Source: Rhodamnia argentea (Eukaryota > Streptophyta > Magnoliopsida > Myrtales > Myrtaceae). From it: DNA of 64,000 nucleotides. The stretch covers positions 6,758,001 through 6,822,000 of the forward strand of contig NC_063154.1 of assembly GCF_020921035.1 (NCBI RefSeq), given 5' to 3'. This document shows positions 54,855-64,000 of this stretch, in pieces. Under the pieces are notes generated by a model. That model was not told where the DNA came from. It saw nothing but the letters and a program-made list of their open reading frames with translations, and made no database searches. Position numbers and translations under genes: made by a program. Every line of letters begins with the position of its first letter. The stretch's first letter is position 1.

Positions 54855-55744
54855 TGGCATAAGTATATCGAGAGTGCCATAATTTGTGTACGGTATTCAC
54901 TTGAGTGCCATAACCTTTTTTTTTTCGCTCACTTGAGTGTCACAAATTTGAAAAAATGATCATTTAATTGCCATTACCGATTTGCCCCTCCGGAAATCCT
55001 ATGTGGACGCCGAAAAACCTAAAGTGGCATTGCCGGAGCAATTTTTTTGAACTTTTAATATACACGTGGATTTTTATTTTATTTTATTAGTTATTTTGAA
55101 AATTTTCTTTTTGTTTTTGTTTTCATTTTCCCCTCTTGGCTGGCTAGCCTAGGGGCGAGGGCCGCCTCACCCTTGACTCGGGGGGGAGCGGCCCGAGTCA
55201 AAGGCCTCACGGCTCCGCCAGCCATGGGTGAGGTGGCCCTCGTGCCCTCACCCCCTTGTGGACCACAGCTGAGGGCTGCCTTGCCCATGGCCGGCGGGGC
55301 CACGAAGGCCCTCGGCCAGATCTGTAAGGGCCTTCGCGCCCTTGTCCGTGGCCGCAACGGCAATCGACCCGGGCAATCGACCCCCCCCGAGGGCCGAGGC
55401 CGCCGTGGCCGACAAGGGCCCTCACGGTGACCCTCGCAGGCCATGGGAAATTGAAGGGGTTTTTCTTTCCCAGAAAATATTAAATAATTTAAAATAAAAA
55501 TAAAAATATCAAAATAAATAAAAAATAAAAAATTCCATAAAATATTAAAAAATATAAAAAGAATCCACGTGTCACTGAAAATAAATAAAAAAATAATGAA
55601 AAGTCCACGGAAGATGATTTACCAAAAATGACACTTAAGTGGACGATTTTATTGCGATGTGGCACTCAAATAAAAGAAAGAAAAGTTATGTCACTCAAGT
55701 AAACACTGTACAAAAGTTATGGCGCTCCCGGTGTATTTATCCCA
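54855..55744. mobile_element. Foldback transposon with exact 7-bp flanking duplication (family D)
   Basis: AGATTGT flanks the element on both sides (54848-54854 and 55745-55751). The left end, TGGCATAAGTATATCGAGAG, is the imperfect inverse of the right end, whose complement reads TGGGATAAATACACCGGGAG. The inverted homology continues with GTGCCATAA and CACTTGAGTG words. The arms are AT-rich and the core at about 55130-55445 is strongly GC-rich. There is no transposase, so it is a non-autonomous DNA transposon. Confidence 0.75.
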
Positions 55745-58334
55745 AGATTGTTTGAAATTCGATATCAACTTATATAATTGAACCCATATTAACTAAAAAA
55801 TTTAAGATTAAGAGTTATGAGTCAATTATAATATATTAATCGCTTCACCTTACGGTCATCTTCAATTTGAAACGTTTTTGGCCTATTTACACACTCATAC
55901 ATGCACCTCTACATGTTAACATCACGGTATCGGGTACATTAGCTTGTGTCCCACATCTCCGTGTCGGGCAATGTCGGGGTCATGTGGGCTGATGATTATC
56001 ATCATAATTCCGCTCCACTGGTATGTCAAATTAACTTAACTCAAGTTTCTTGACCCGCACGTCGTGTGAAGCCACTCTTCAGTAGGAAATATTTCTATTC
56101 TCCATCAACTGTACATGGTTTAATCGAATAGATCTGATCATGAGTCTCGCAGTCCTTATGGAGAAAATTATACGATTCATTTTCTTTTGTAATATTAGGG
56201 ATAAGCTTGGGCATAGACTTTTAAATCTGGCACCCGACCCATCCATCAATCCATCCTACTGTTTCTAAAATGCTTTCATGTTGTACCATGAGATCAGGCC
56301 GTGACCTGATGAAAGATTCAAGGGAAAAAGTGCTAGTTGGGGCAATTAAAAGCATCTTCTGTTCTCCCTTGTTTCCCTAAAATTATACTTCACTTCTTCT
56401 CCGATTCACATGCGATGCAGGTTACGCACGTTGTTATGCTTAATCAGTGTTGCCCCCTTTGCGCGAGATCTTGCTGCCAAAAAGTGAAAGATAAAGAGAG
56501 TGCACGAAGATTTCTTGGTTCAGAATTGACATAATATGAATATGAACGAAGAGGATTTTCAGTCTAGTCAGCATGAAGGCACGTTGTAATTACATATGGG
56601 CAATAGGTTTTCATTCTTAGGGTTTGAGCTGCTCAAATCGGTGTAAAATAAGACTAGTATTTCTGTAAATCATAAATGGGCCTAAGCAAAGTGTTTTTAG
56701 TCTTGATGCCTCACCCAGCTCGCCCATTGATCAAATCTAGTCGATTTTAAGCTGATCTAACAACCGATGCTGTGCTTACTAAATTTAGGCATGAAGGTGA
56801 ATTTTCTTTGAATTTGGTGATAATTGGACTCATTTTTCCATTTAAAAAGCAATCGATCGAGTTATGACACTTCCAATTTTCTTACTCCTTTTTTACCGTA
56901 TCATTCCCTTCTTTATCTCCTCTTTGATATAGTTTCGTTGGGATGTTATGCTTTTTCGGTGTAAAACCCAACTTTCTCACCACATGAAGTGTTGAGAATT
57001 ATTCTAGGTAGAACCCGTCTTTCATTCTCTCACTATTGCCATCGCTATTATTCTTATTCTTCTTATCATTATTGTTAAATGGAAAACAATGCAATCCGGT
57101 TCGAAGTTCCAACATTTCGTGACCGATGATGATTCCTAGCATACGATGCTTCGTTATTGTGCTTTCAAAACCGATCGGTGGATTGCAACTCTTTCAAGAA
57201 GAGAATGTCCTGATTAATGGGCGAAAAAGATTCTCATCTCGTCTCCGCTGAAGTTGCACTGTCTGAAACTTCCTCTCTCTCTCTCTCTCTCTCTTCCTTT
57301 TTGTGGAGTATGTTTGCTACGATAACATTAGACCGACAGCCACCTAGGGTTTCTAGGAGAGTATATGCTTTGCTTTTGCATCTTGCGTGCACGCCAGGAT
57401 CCCTTCATTCGTAAAAAGCCTCCTGGAAGCGATTCGGATTCCAGGAGGGTATGATCATCTTCCGGAGAGTTCTGGGGAGAATTTTTCGCGATAGGATTGA
57501 AAGCCACTGCCGATGTAACGGAGCCGAACTTATACCACATGTCAGGGCATTGCTTAAAAGTTAGGTCGGATTGTTGGCAATGATCTTGACATGTGTGGTT
57601 TCTGAAGACATGGGTAAGGAATCGAAATCTCGTAATTAATGAATTGGATATTTTGTTGCAGCTAGGCAAGGAAAGATTAATAGCTTTAGTTTATTTGTTT
57701 TTGTGTTGCTAGATGTAATCGATGATTTTCAAGGGTGCTAATGATTAACAAGGCCCATTTCGCAGTTTGTGGATTATTTGCTAATAATGTAAGTCATGAT
57801 ATCAACTCTCAATATCAAGATGGGATCGATTATAAGAGTTACCAAACTCACATAAAAAATGTAATTACATTGTAAAACTTTTCGCGGTGTCAAAAAGTTT
57901 TAATGAAATTGATATAAATTTCGCCGAGTAATTATATTTGATGGAGATCCTATACACATAGCTAGGCTACGCATGCATGATTTCCGTAGTAGACTAACCA
58001 AATAATTTGACTTTTTAGAAAGTTTTAGGACTCTATTGTCCTATTAAAAGATTTTAGGATCGAATGATACATTGATACGCTAACTTTTGAGACTTAATTG
58101 AAGTGCAGTTATCCTGAATCAACGCACACCACTAGACTGTCTGTTCAATCATTATCATACGGAATGGACAAGACATGCGGCATAATTTAGCATATACACA
58201 TGTTTACCCCTAATTTCATGAGCATCATCTCTCTTTCTCGTTTACTAAAGTTGTGTTAGGAACCAAGGTTGTCCGCCTCACTTTCAACATCAATGGCAAT
58301 AATATGGTTTAAAGTCGACTTGGTAGTTTTCTTA
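55745..58334. other. Intergenic region, nothing recognised
   Basis: Contains a CT microsatellite at 57272-57294. Short frames at 56337-56534, 57217-57414 and, on the minus strand, 57328-57669 have no family support or splice context. Confidence 0.4.
57272..57294. repeat. CT microsatellite
   Basis: About eleven CT units in intergenic sequence. Confidence 0.85.
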
Positions 58335-59010
58335 GGGATAATCATAAAAAAAAATTCCAAACCTATTGCACTTATGTCAATTTTATCCTAAACTTTTTTA
58401 TTTGGCCAATTTTGTCCTAAACCTTTTGACAATTTGTCGGTGTCGTCCATTTGGCCAATTTTGGTTGGGAATTATTGATGCGGATGTCTGCTATCTTTCG
58501 TGGTACGATCGGCTCTGACGTTGGCGGTTTCTAATTTTCAAATATTATTTCTGAGTTTTTTTTTTAATGTTTTTTTCCATTTCCTTTTCTTTTTATTTTT
58601 TAAATGAGGTCGGCGACTTGGCCGCCACCGGGTGAGGGCGTTGCGCCCTCGCTCAGGACCTTGTCGGCCACCGGGCGAGGATCGCGATGCCCTCGCCGGA
58701 TCTAGGTCAAGTGAGGGCATCACGGTCCTCGCCGGCTCTAGATGAGGATGCGGACAGGTGGAGGGATATAAGACAAAAAGGAAAAGCAAAAAGGAAAAAA
58801 AGGGAAAGCAGAAAAAAAGGAAAAAACAAAAAAGGAAAATATAAAAAATATAAAAATCGTTAAAAAATTGTAAAAATCGGTAATTGGAAAGGTCACATTG
58901 ACAAATCGTCAAAAGATTTAAAACTACTTGATAACATTAAAAGGTTTATGATTGAATTGACATAATTAAAATAGATTTAAAACTTTTTTTTTAGTCATTT
59001 TCTCCTTTTT
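58335..59010. mobile_element. Family C foldback element with GC-rich core
   Basis: The left arm has CCAAACCTATTGCACTTATG and TTGGCCAATTTTGTCCTAAA. The right arm has TTTATGATTGAATTGACATA and the complementary T-rich blocks. The core at about 58610-58750 is GC-rich with GGTGAGGGC and CCTCGCC words. The word order matches the copy at 26225-26970. Confidence 0.6.
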
Positions 59011-59049
59011 TTTTATTATTGATGCTTTTGAAATAATCGTGACAACAAC

Positions 59050-59475
59050 ACTAACGCCTCGTACGGTTTAGTGTGGAACTGGATTCCTCAAAGAATAGGA
59101 TTCCAATAATTCCTATACGTTTCATACTTGGAAAGAAATCAAGATGTGGATTTCAATGTCATTTGGAATAAAATCCCTTAGGTGCGGCGTTGGATTTCCA
59201 AGAAATAGTTAGTATAAATAGGTTTCAATTCCATGTTCTTACCACCATAAAACTATCAAAAACCCAACTCCATCACTGTCTCGGCCACCTCCTGTTGTCG
59301 GTAGTTCTAGCCGGCTCGGTAGGCCGCCACCTTTGTGAGAGGCGTTCTTCCCTTGTAAACCCTAATTTTTGCCATCCAAACCATCGAAAAGGAATCTCAA
59401 TCTACCTAAGGAATAATATTGCTGAAAATCGGAGTCACTTGAGGATTCCTCGATCTTGGAATGAAACGTAGTCTA
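59050..59475. repeat. Possible small foldback element, family H
   Basis: GGATTCC and GGAATC words at about 59080-59180 are roughly inverted at about 59390-59470, around a moderately GC-rich middle. The ends do not align cleanly. Confidence 0.3.
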
Positions 59476-60045
59476 ATGAAGCATTATCTGCAAGATGCTG
59501 AAGGAACCATGAATGGTTCTCGCGAAGCGATTTGGGAGTGGCTTTGCAGAAAGTGACAATACGTTCGCGCTGTTAATTTCGGAGGTCTCGATAGGATTCC
59601 GCAATAATTCACGGTATATTCGTTTAAGAAAACCGGTTTTCATTCCACAATGCATGAATTTTGGGCCTACCGGGAACTACCAATTAGCGAGAAATGATCA
59701 TATCGGCCGCAATTATTTGACTAGAGAAGGCCCAAAACTAACGATGACATGGCCACCTTTCTCCTACTTCATGGTGGCCTCACACGCATGTGAAGACGCG
59801 AAATCGAATTGCTAGACATGTTAAAGATTCGCTTAGGGAATGATATATCAACTGACGTGACAGATTGCAAATATATCTTTAAACAAGTGAGCAATGTTCG
59901 ACATCGGATAAATGTTGGCTAGATAACTTAATTCAATAGTTTTGTTGCCAGTTTGAGTATACTTAATAATACATAAGAGAAATTACAAGAGAAACAAGAG
60001 ATTAACAACCTTTCTTGCCACTATGCATCCCCTAGTTTTAGAACT

Positions 60046-60150
60046 TATACTTTACGCTCCCAATTTTTCCCATAGTTTCTCATTCTTCAAGGTGCAAAGT
60101 GTAGGGTTTTTGATACCTAGCGGCGTAAGTGTATTAGGTCACGACGCCAG
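60046..60150. repeat. Family E repeat, copy 1
   Basis: The block from TTTACGCTCCCAATTTTTCC through CCCATAGTTTCTCATTC to TTTTTGATACCTAG recurs in similar order at 63829-63920. Its nature is unknown. Confidence 0.5.
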
Positions 60151-60316
60151 ATGGGGGTAAAGGGAACATTGAGTTAGTTTACGGTATTTTTTGTTAAAAA
60201 AAAAAATTGGGTCTCATTTTGGATTGAAGAATAGATTGTCCAATTAATAAGTTAACTTTTGCTCCATCCCAAATCTTGTCAAATTAAAGCAGGTTGTCCA
60301 AATAAGGAATTGAACT

Positions 60317-60764
60317 TAGGGTGTGTTTGTTCGAATGAAAGTGTTTTTCGAAAATTAGTTTTCCGGACTTTCATCCGTTCGGTTTGCCGAAAAGACTTAG
60401 TCAACGGATTTTTTTTTTTGGTGCATAAAATTAGAAAAGTGAATTCCTAAATATGAAAAGTGAAAACACATTCCAAAATTGAGATGGCTGGGCCTTGGCA
60501 ACGGATGGGCAAGAAGGGAAAAAAAATAAAAAATTTAAAAAATTAAAAAATAAAAATAAAAATAAAGATAAAATTTCAAATTTTCTTTTGGTTTGAGATA
60601 AAGTCGTGATATTGAAAATATTTTCCCAATGAGACCTAAACACCAGAAAACATTTTCATTCAAATATTACCAAATAAAGGAAAACTAATTGATTTCCTAA
60701 AAAATGATTTCCTAGAAAGTATTTTCCTTTAGCATGAATTTTTTCCCCAAACAAACACAACCTA
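60317..60764. mobile_element. AT-rich foldback element, family A-like, short copy
   Basis: The left end TAGGGTGTGTTTG is nearly the inverse of the right end CAAACACAACCTA. Interior arms carry GGAAAA and TTTTCC blocks as in the copies at 4432 and 6440. Only a remnant of the GC core is present near 60485. No matching target-site duplication was found. Confidence 0.5.
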
Positions 60765-61630
60765 TTTGGCCGGAAATCACCGACATGATAATTTTTAATA
60801 ATATTTTAATATTGTTAAATCATTTATTTATTTTCTGTTCTTTTCATTCTCTCTCTCTCTCTTTTTTTCCTTCCTCTCTTCCTCAAGCCGGTCGCTAGAC
60901 CTCGGAGACCGGCTAGAAGTGAGGATCGGCAATTGGAAAAGCCGTTGTTTCAATGATGTGAGTCCGTAACACCCACCCGAGCCTCATATGGAGTGACCGT
61001 GAAGTTGTTGAGTGATACATATTGTAGGTGCTATCCACCTTCACGGTCATCACCTTAAGTACTTCCTTTGAGGAATTAGCTGTCGGGATTCCCCGAAAAA
61101 TCGATACAATTTCGAAGAGAGATTAGAATGTTAAAAAGGTCGGGCCAAACGATGGTGCGGGGAGAGTTCCAAACTCTCTTCACCTTGAATATGGGCCAGA
61201 AGAAGTTTCTCTTCACGTACGAATGGGAAGTTGGGATGGACCACCGACAAAGCAAAGTGGAGGGAGGCCGAACGCAAAGTGTCCCGCTTTTATTTGGCTT
61301 GAGTCATGTTTTCACACGTGGGAAATTCCTCGTTCGGATCGCGATCCTGCCATCCGACAAGTTGCCCGCAAATATTCAATCCTTTTAGTAGCACCAATCA
61401 ATTTTTTTCTTTCACAAGAGAGTCGAGTTCTCAATCTTTTAATATTGGTTCTCTCACAAAAGTCTCTTCTAAGACTCTGACCCGGAAGAAAACAGCCTTT
61501 GGAGTTTGGTCCGTAGTTCACATACTCGGAGCTGAAGTCAAAGTCAATTATGTACCAAGGAATTGTGCAATGATCATAGTCAACAATCGTAGTTCAGACA
61601 CACGGAGCTTTTCTTGGTTCGCCATGCCCT
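60765..61630. other. Intergenic region, nothing recognised
   Basis: Short overlapping plus-strand frames at 61128-61674 have no recognisable domain. Confidence 0.35.
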
Positions 61631-61758
61631 ATAAAGAGACTTCGCATTGGCAAGCCATTCATCATCGAAACTGAGCCAATTGAGAGAAGAGTTGAGAAAA
61701 CCACAAGAAATGGAGAGCGAGAAAGATGTTAGCCTTCTGCCCGAGAATAGCCCTGCTG
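61631..61758 (+). other. Possible orphan promoter, 5' UTR and first exon
   Basis: TATAAAG at 61631-61637 is followed 73 bases later by an ATG at 61710. The frame reads MESEKDVSLLPENSPAG and meets a possible donor, G|GTACTATG, after 61758. This has the spacing of a plant core promoter, a short 5' UTR and a first coding exon. I could not find a second exon before the window end. It may be the start of a gene that runs past the window, a fragment left by rearrangement, or chance. Confidence 0.3.
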
Positions 61759-61994
61759 GTACTATGTTCTTTTTTTTTTTTTTTTTGCGCTCTGTCTATT
61801 GTTACTTTCGCTTGTTAGATTATTGTTACTGTTGGCGTGTATATCTTCGTGTGTACATGAAGGAAAATCACAGCCCTCGTACCATAGGTATACATAAGAG
61901 AAGGTTAGTTGATATCTAGGAAGTGTTTCCTATAGTTTTACGATGTAGTCGAGGATAGGGATGATCTGTTTCAAGGTAGGTATTTCCGATCATA

Positions 61995-62170
61995 AAATCT
62001 GGAACTTGCCCTATTAAAATCGGTTCCTAGCTTTTGGAACGTGGTTCTAGCCATCGGTCCACGAGACACGCAAACTATGGAACCTACCCGCACAATATCG
62101 GTTCCAGAATTTTGAAATTGGGAACTGGACCAGTTTCCATGGTCGGTTCAGTCCAATTCTTGGGTAGAAT
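61995..62170. repeat. Family F repeat, copy 2
   Basis: Composed of GGTTCC and GGAACC words (ATCGGTTCCTAGCTTTTGG, ATCGGTTCCAGAATTTTG, GGGAACTGGACC), resembling 50630-50790. Confidence 0.35.
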
Positions 62171-62200
62171 CAGACCAATTGTACACATTTTTTTCTGTGT

Positions 62201-63539
62201 CGAATACAAATTAGAGAGTCAAGGATATGATTTTCCCTTGTGTTGGACACATTTTTTTGTTTTGGTCGAATTTTGGTAGGCATTTTCCTTGTGCACGAAA
62301 AATACTAATAACATAATCGTAAGAGAAAACTCTGTGTTAAATCGGTTCAAAGTAATTGGTGAAAATTAAAAAAAGTATTGGTGACACGGTCAATTGTCTC
62401 ATTGTTGAAATTTAATTCGATCAAATCAACCGATTTATAAACCATGCTAACTCCTAAATTCGTGTCCTCCATTGTTCTGTTGCTCGCAGACAAAATTAAC
62501 ACTAGGATTGCTGTGGTCGGGAGCGACCCGGTGAGGGACAAGGGCAAGAAAGCTAGCGGTTCGGACTTGGGGACAGTCCCAGTGCCTCCCCTGGCGACAG
62601 AGACAACACCGACGCAAACTGGCCAACCTAACACATCTGCATGCGCCGTCGTCATTGCCCCTAGCGATGCTATCGTCGATGTCTCCACCGCCGTTTCTCC
62701 TACCGGTGCCACCCTCGAAGAGCCGCGCCACTAGCACCACTACCAGAACCAGCTGCAGTAGGGCCACCTGGAAAACCAGCGTCAGAATTCCTAGCCATCC
62801 TTGATAGTTGTTAAAGGAAAAAACCTTGATGTATTGTCAATTTGTTTCTTCTGAGGAAGTTCACATTCTTGTTCGATTGAGGTAGTGATGTATTCTTTTG
62901 TGGAGTTGTGTTTTTAAGTTCAATAAGCATGTCCAATTCGCGAGTAAGGTTGAGTTTTGAAGTGAATGTCTTTTAGTCTGAAAAGTTGCAATTTCTTTTA
63001 TACGTTATACAAAGAAAATGTAGAGAGATCGCACCAAAATTCAAATGGTTCGGTCCAAATCGACACCTAAGTTCATGAGGAGAGCTGTCGCAAAATTTCC
63101 ATTGCAAGTATGGAGAATTTGCACACTCAATTTTTCAATCGCTCAATTGTGTTCCAACGCTAGAGAATACCCAAGCAATCTCACAACTTTTTTCTCACAA
63201 TCTCTCACAGCTATCCCATCCAGAGATATCACGAAAGGAAAACCTTAAACTCCTCTTGGAAGCTTTAATTGTCTCGACCTCCTCCAGGTGAACCCCCAAG
63301 GGAAAGTTAATGGATTACCAGGTGAGTACAAACAGTTACTCATTAAAGAGATGGTACTCTCGTCTAACACGGGCTCTTCCAAACACATATCAATTGCAAC
63401 TTGGAGTCTCAATCTAAATATGCCACTAAACTTACGAGGGCGGCCCTCGCCTGAGGCCGACAGAGGGAAAAACAAAAAAAAAAAAAAAAAAAAAACAAAG
63501 AAGGAAAAGAGAGGAAAAGAAAAAAGTAATAAAAATATT
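62201..63539. other. Intergenic region, nothing recognised
   Basis: A plus-strand frame at 62444-62734 is rich in Thr, Pro and Val and has no recognisable domain. A retroelement fragment is possible but unsupported. Confidence 0.35.
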
Positions 63540-63775
63540 TAAAAAATATTAAAATATTATTTAAAATTATCCACGTCAGCCGGGCCTGTGCCATGTCGGA
63601 CAAGCACGCACAGTGTCCATGTCAACGGTTTGCGGCCAAAATAGATTGGATGGACTCAATTGCAAATACGCAATATGATTCATAACTCAATTGGCAAAAT
63701 AAAAAGATTTAAGATTGAATTGGCAAAAAAATAGTAAATTTAGGACTTTTTGGACAATCTTCCCTACAGTGACAT
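63540..63775. repeat. Family C repeat, right-hand part
   Basis: Contains GGCCAAAATAGATTGGATGG, ACTCAATTGGCAAAAT and TTTAAGATTGAATTGGC, matching the right arms of other family C copies. The GC-rich and A-rich sequence before it may be the rest of the element. Confidence 0.5.
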
Positions 63776-63828
63776 TTTACGTCATATGGTCATAAAACTG
63801 TGTTTTGCACCCACCCGTTTAAAATCGC

Positions 63829-63920
63829 ATACGCTCTACGCTCCCATTGCCCATAGTTTCTCATTCCCCAACGTGTGAAGTGTGGGCTCTTTGATACCTT
63901 TGGGTGCAAAGTGTATGTTT
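63829..63920. repeat. Family E repeat, copy 2
   Basis: TACGCTCCCATTGCCCATAG, then TTTCTCATTCC and CTCTTTGATACCTT, in the same order as at 60046-60150. Confidence 0.5.
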
Positions 63921-64000
63921 TAGTTTCGCTCGGTCAAATATGCAAAAATGGAGGGTAAGAGAAAATTGTGTGGCTCATGTTGTGTTATTTGCCTAGAAAA

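Noticed and set aside
55091..55444. 117-codon minus-strand and 85-codon plus-strand frames
   Set aside because: Both fall in the GC-rich core of the element at 54855-55744 and are composition artefacts.
62444..62734. Thr/Pro-rich frame as a possible retroelement Gag fragment
   Set aside because: No zinc knuckle, protease or other Gag-Pol motif is visible, and no LTR flanks it.

Overview
This window is nuclear DNA from a flowering plant, most likely a eudicot. The genes are split by many GT-AG introns, the intergenic DNA is AT-rich and full of small foldback and LTR-derived repeats, and every recognisable protein belongs to a plant family. There is no operon structure, CRISPR, phage or organelle sequence. 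A woody rosid is my guess, but nothing in the window fixes the species.

Layout. 1-2.2 kb: an intronless F-box gene (+). 3.7-4.3 kb: decayed or unrecognised coding sequence. 4.4-7.5 kb: two related AT-rich foldback elements. 8.5-11.4 kb: a seven-exon neprosin-domain gene (+). 12.8-13.3 kb: an intronless four-EF-hand calmodulin-like gene (+). 14.3-16.0 kb: a hAT-like MITE followed by a second foldback element. 17.1-23.4 kb: an eleven-exon P4-ATPase (phospholipid flippase) gene of the ALA9-12 group (-). 24.6-30.9 kb: gene-poor repeats. 31.2-36.3 kb: the chloroplast tRNA adenosine deaminase gene TADA (+). 38.2-39.1 kb: a basic-patch arabinogalactan protein gene (+), tail to tail with a DNL/Zim17-type zinc-finger gene (-, 39.4-42.0 kb). 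43.8-48.9 kb: a fourteen-exon PHO1-type SPX-EXS gene closest to PHO1;H1 (-). 50-64 kb: no complete gene, but many repeats, including a tandem miniature-LTR array at 51.0-52.2 kb, a foldback element with an exact target-site duplication at 54.9-55.7 kb, and an apparently orphaned promoter plus first exon at 61.6-61.8 kb.

The genes are ordinary, unlinked plant genes: ubiquitin ligase adaptor, calcium sensor, lipid flippase, plastid tRNA editing, cell-wall proteoglycan, HSP70 escort protein and phosphate exporter. I reconstructed exon joins by hand from reading phase and splice dinucleotides. The flippase (1160 aa), PHO1 (808 aa), TADA (1335 aa), AGP (269 aa) and neprosin (about 390 aa) models keep the frame throughout. 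The 5' end of the DNL gene is uncertain. I found no convincing new biological system. The most unusual features are in the repeats: a miniature LTR array, and several foldback families that share one architecture of AT-rich arms around a GC-rich core.
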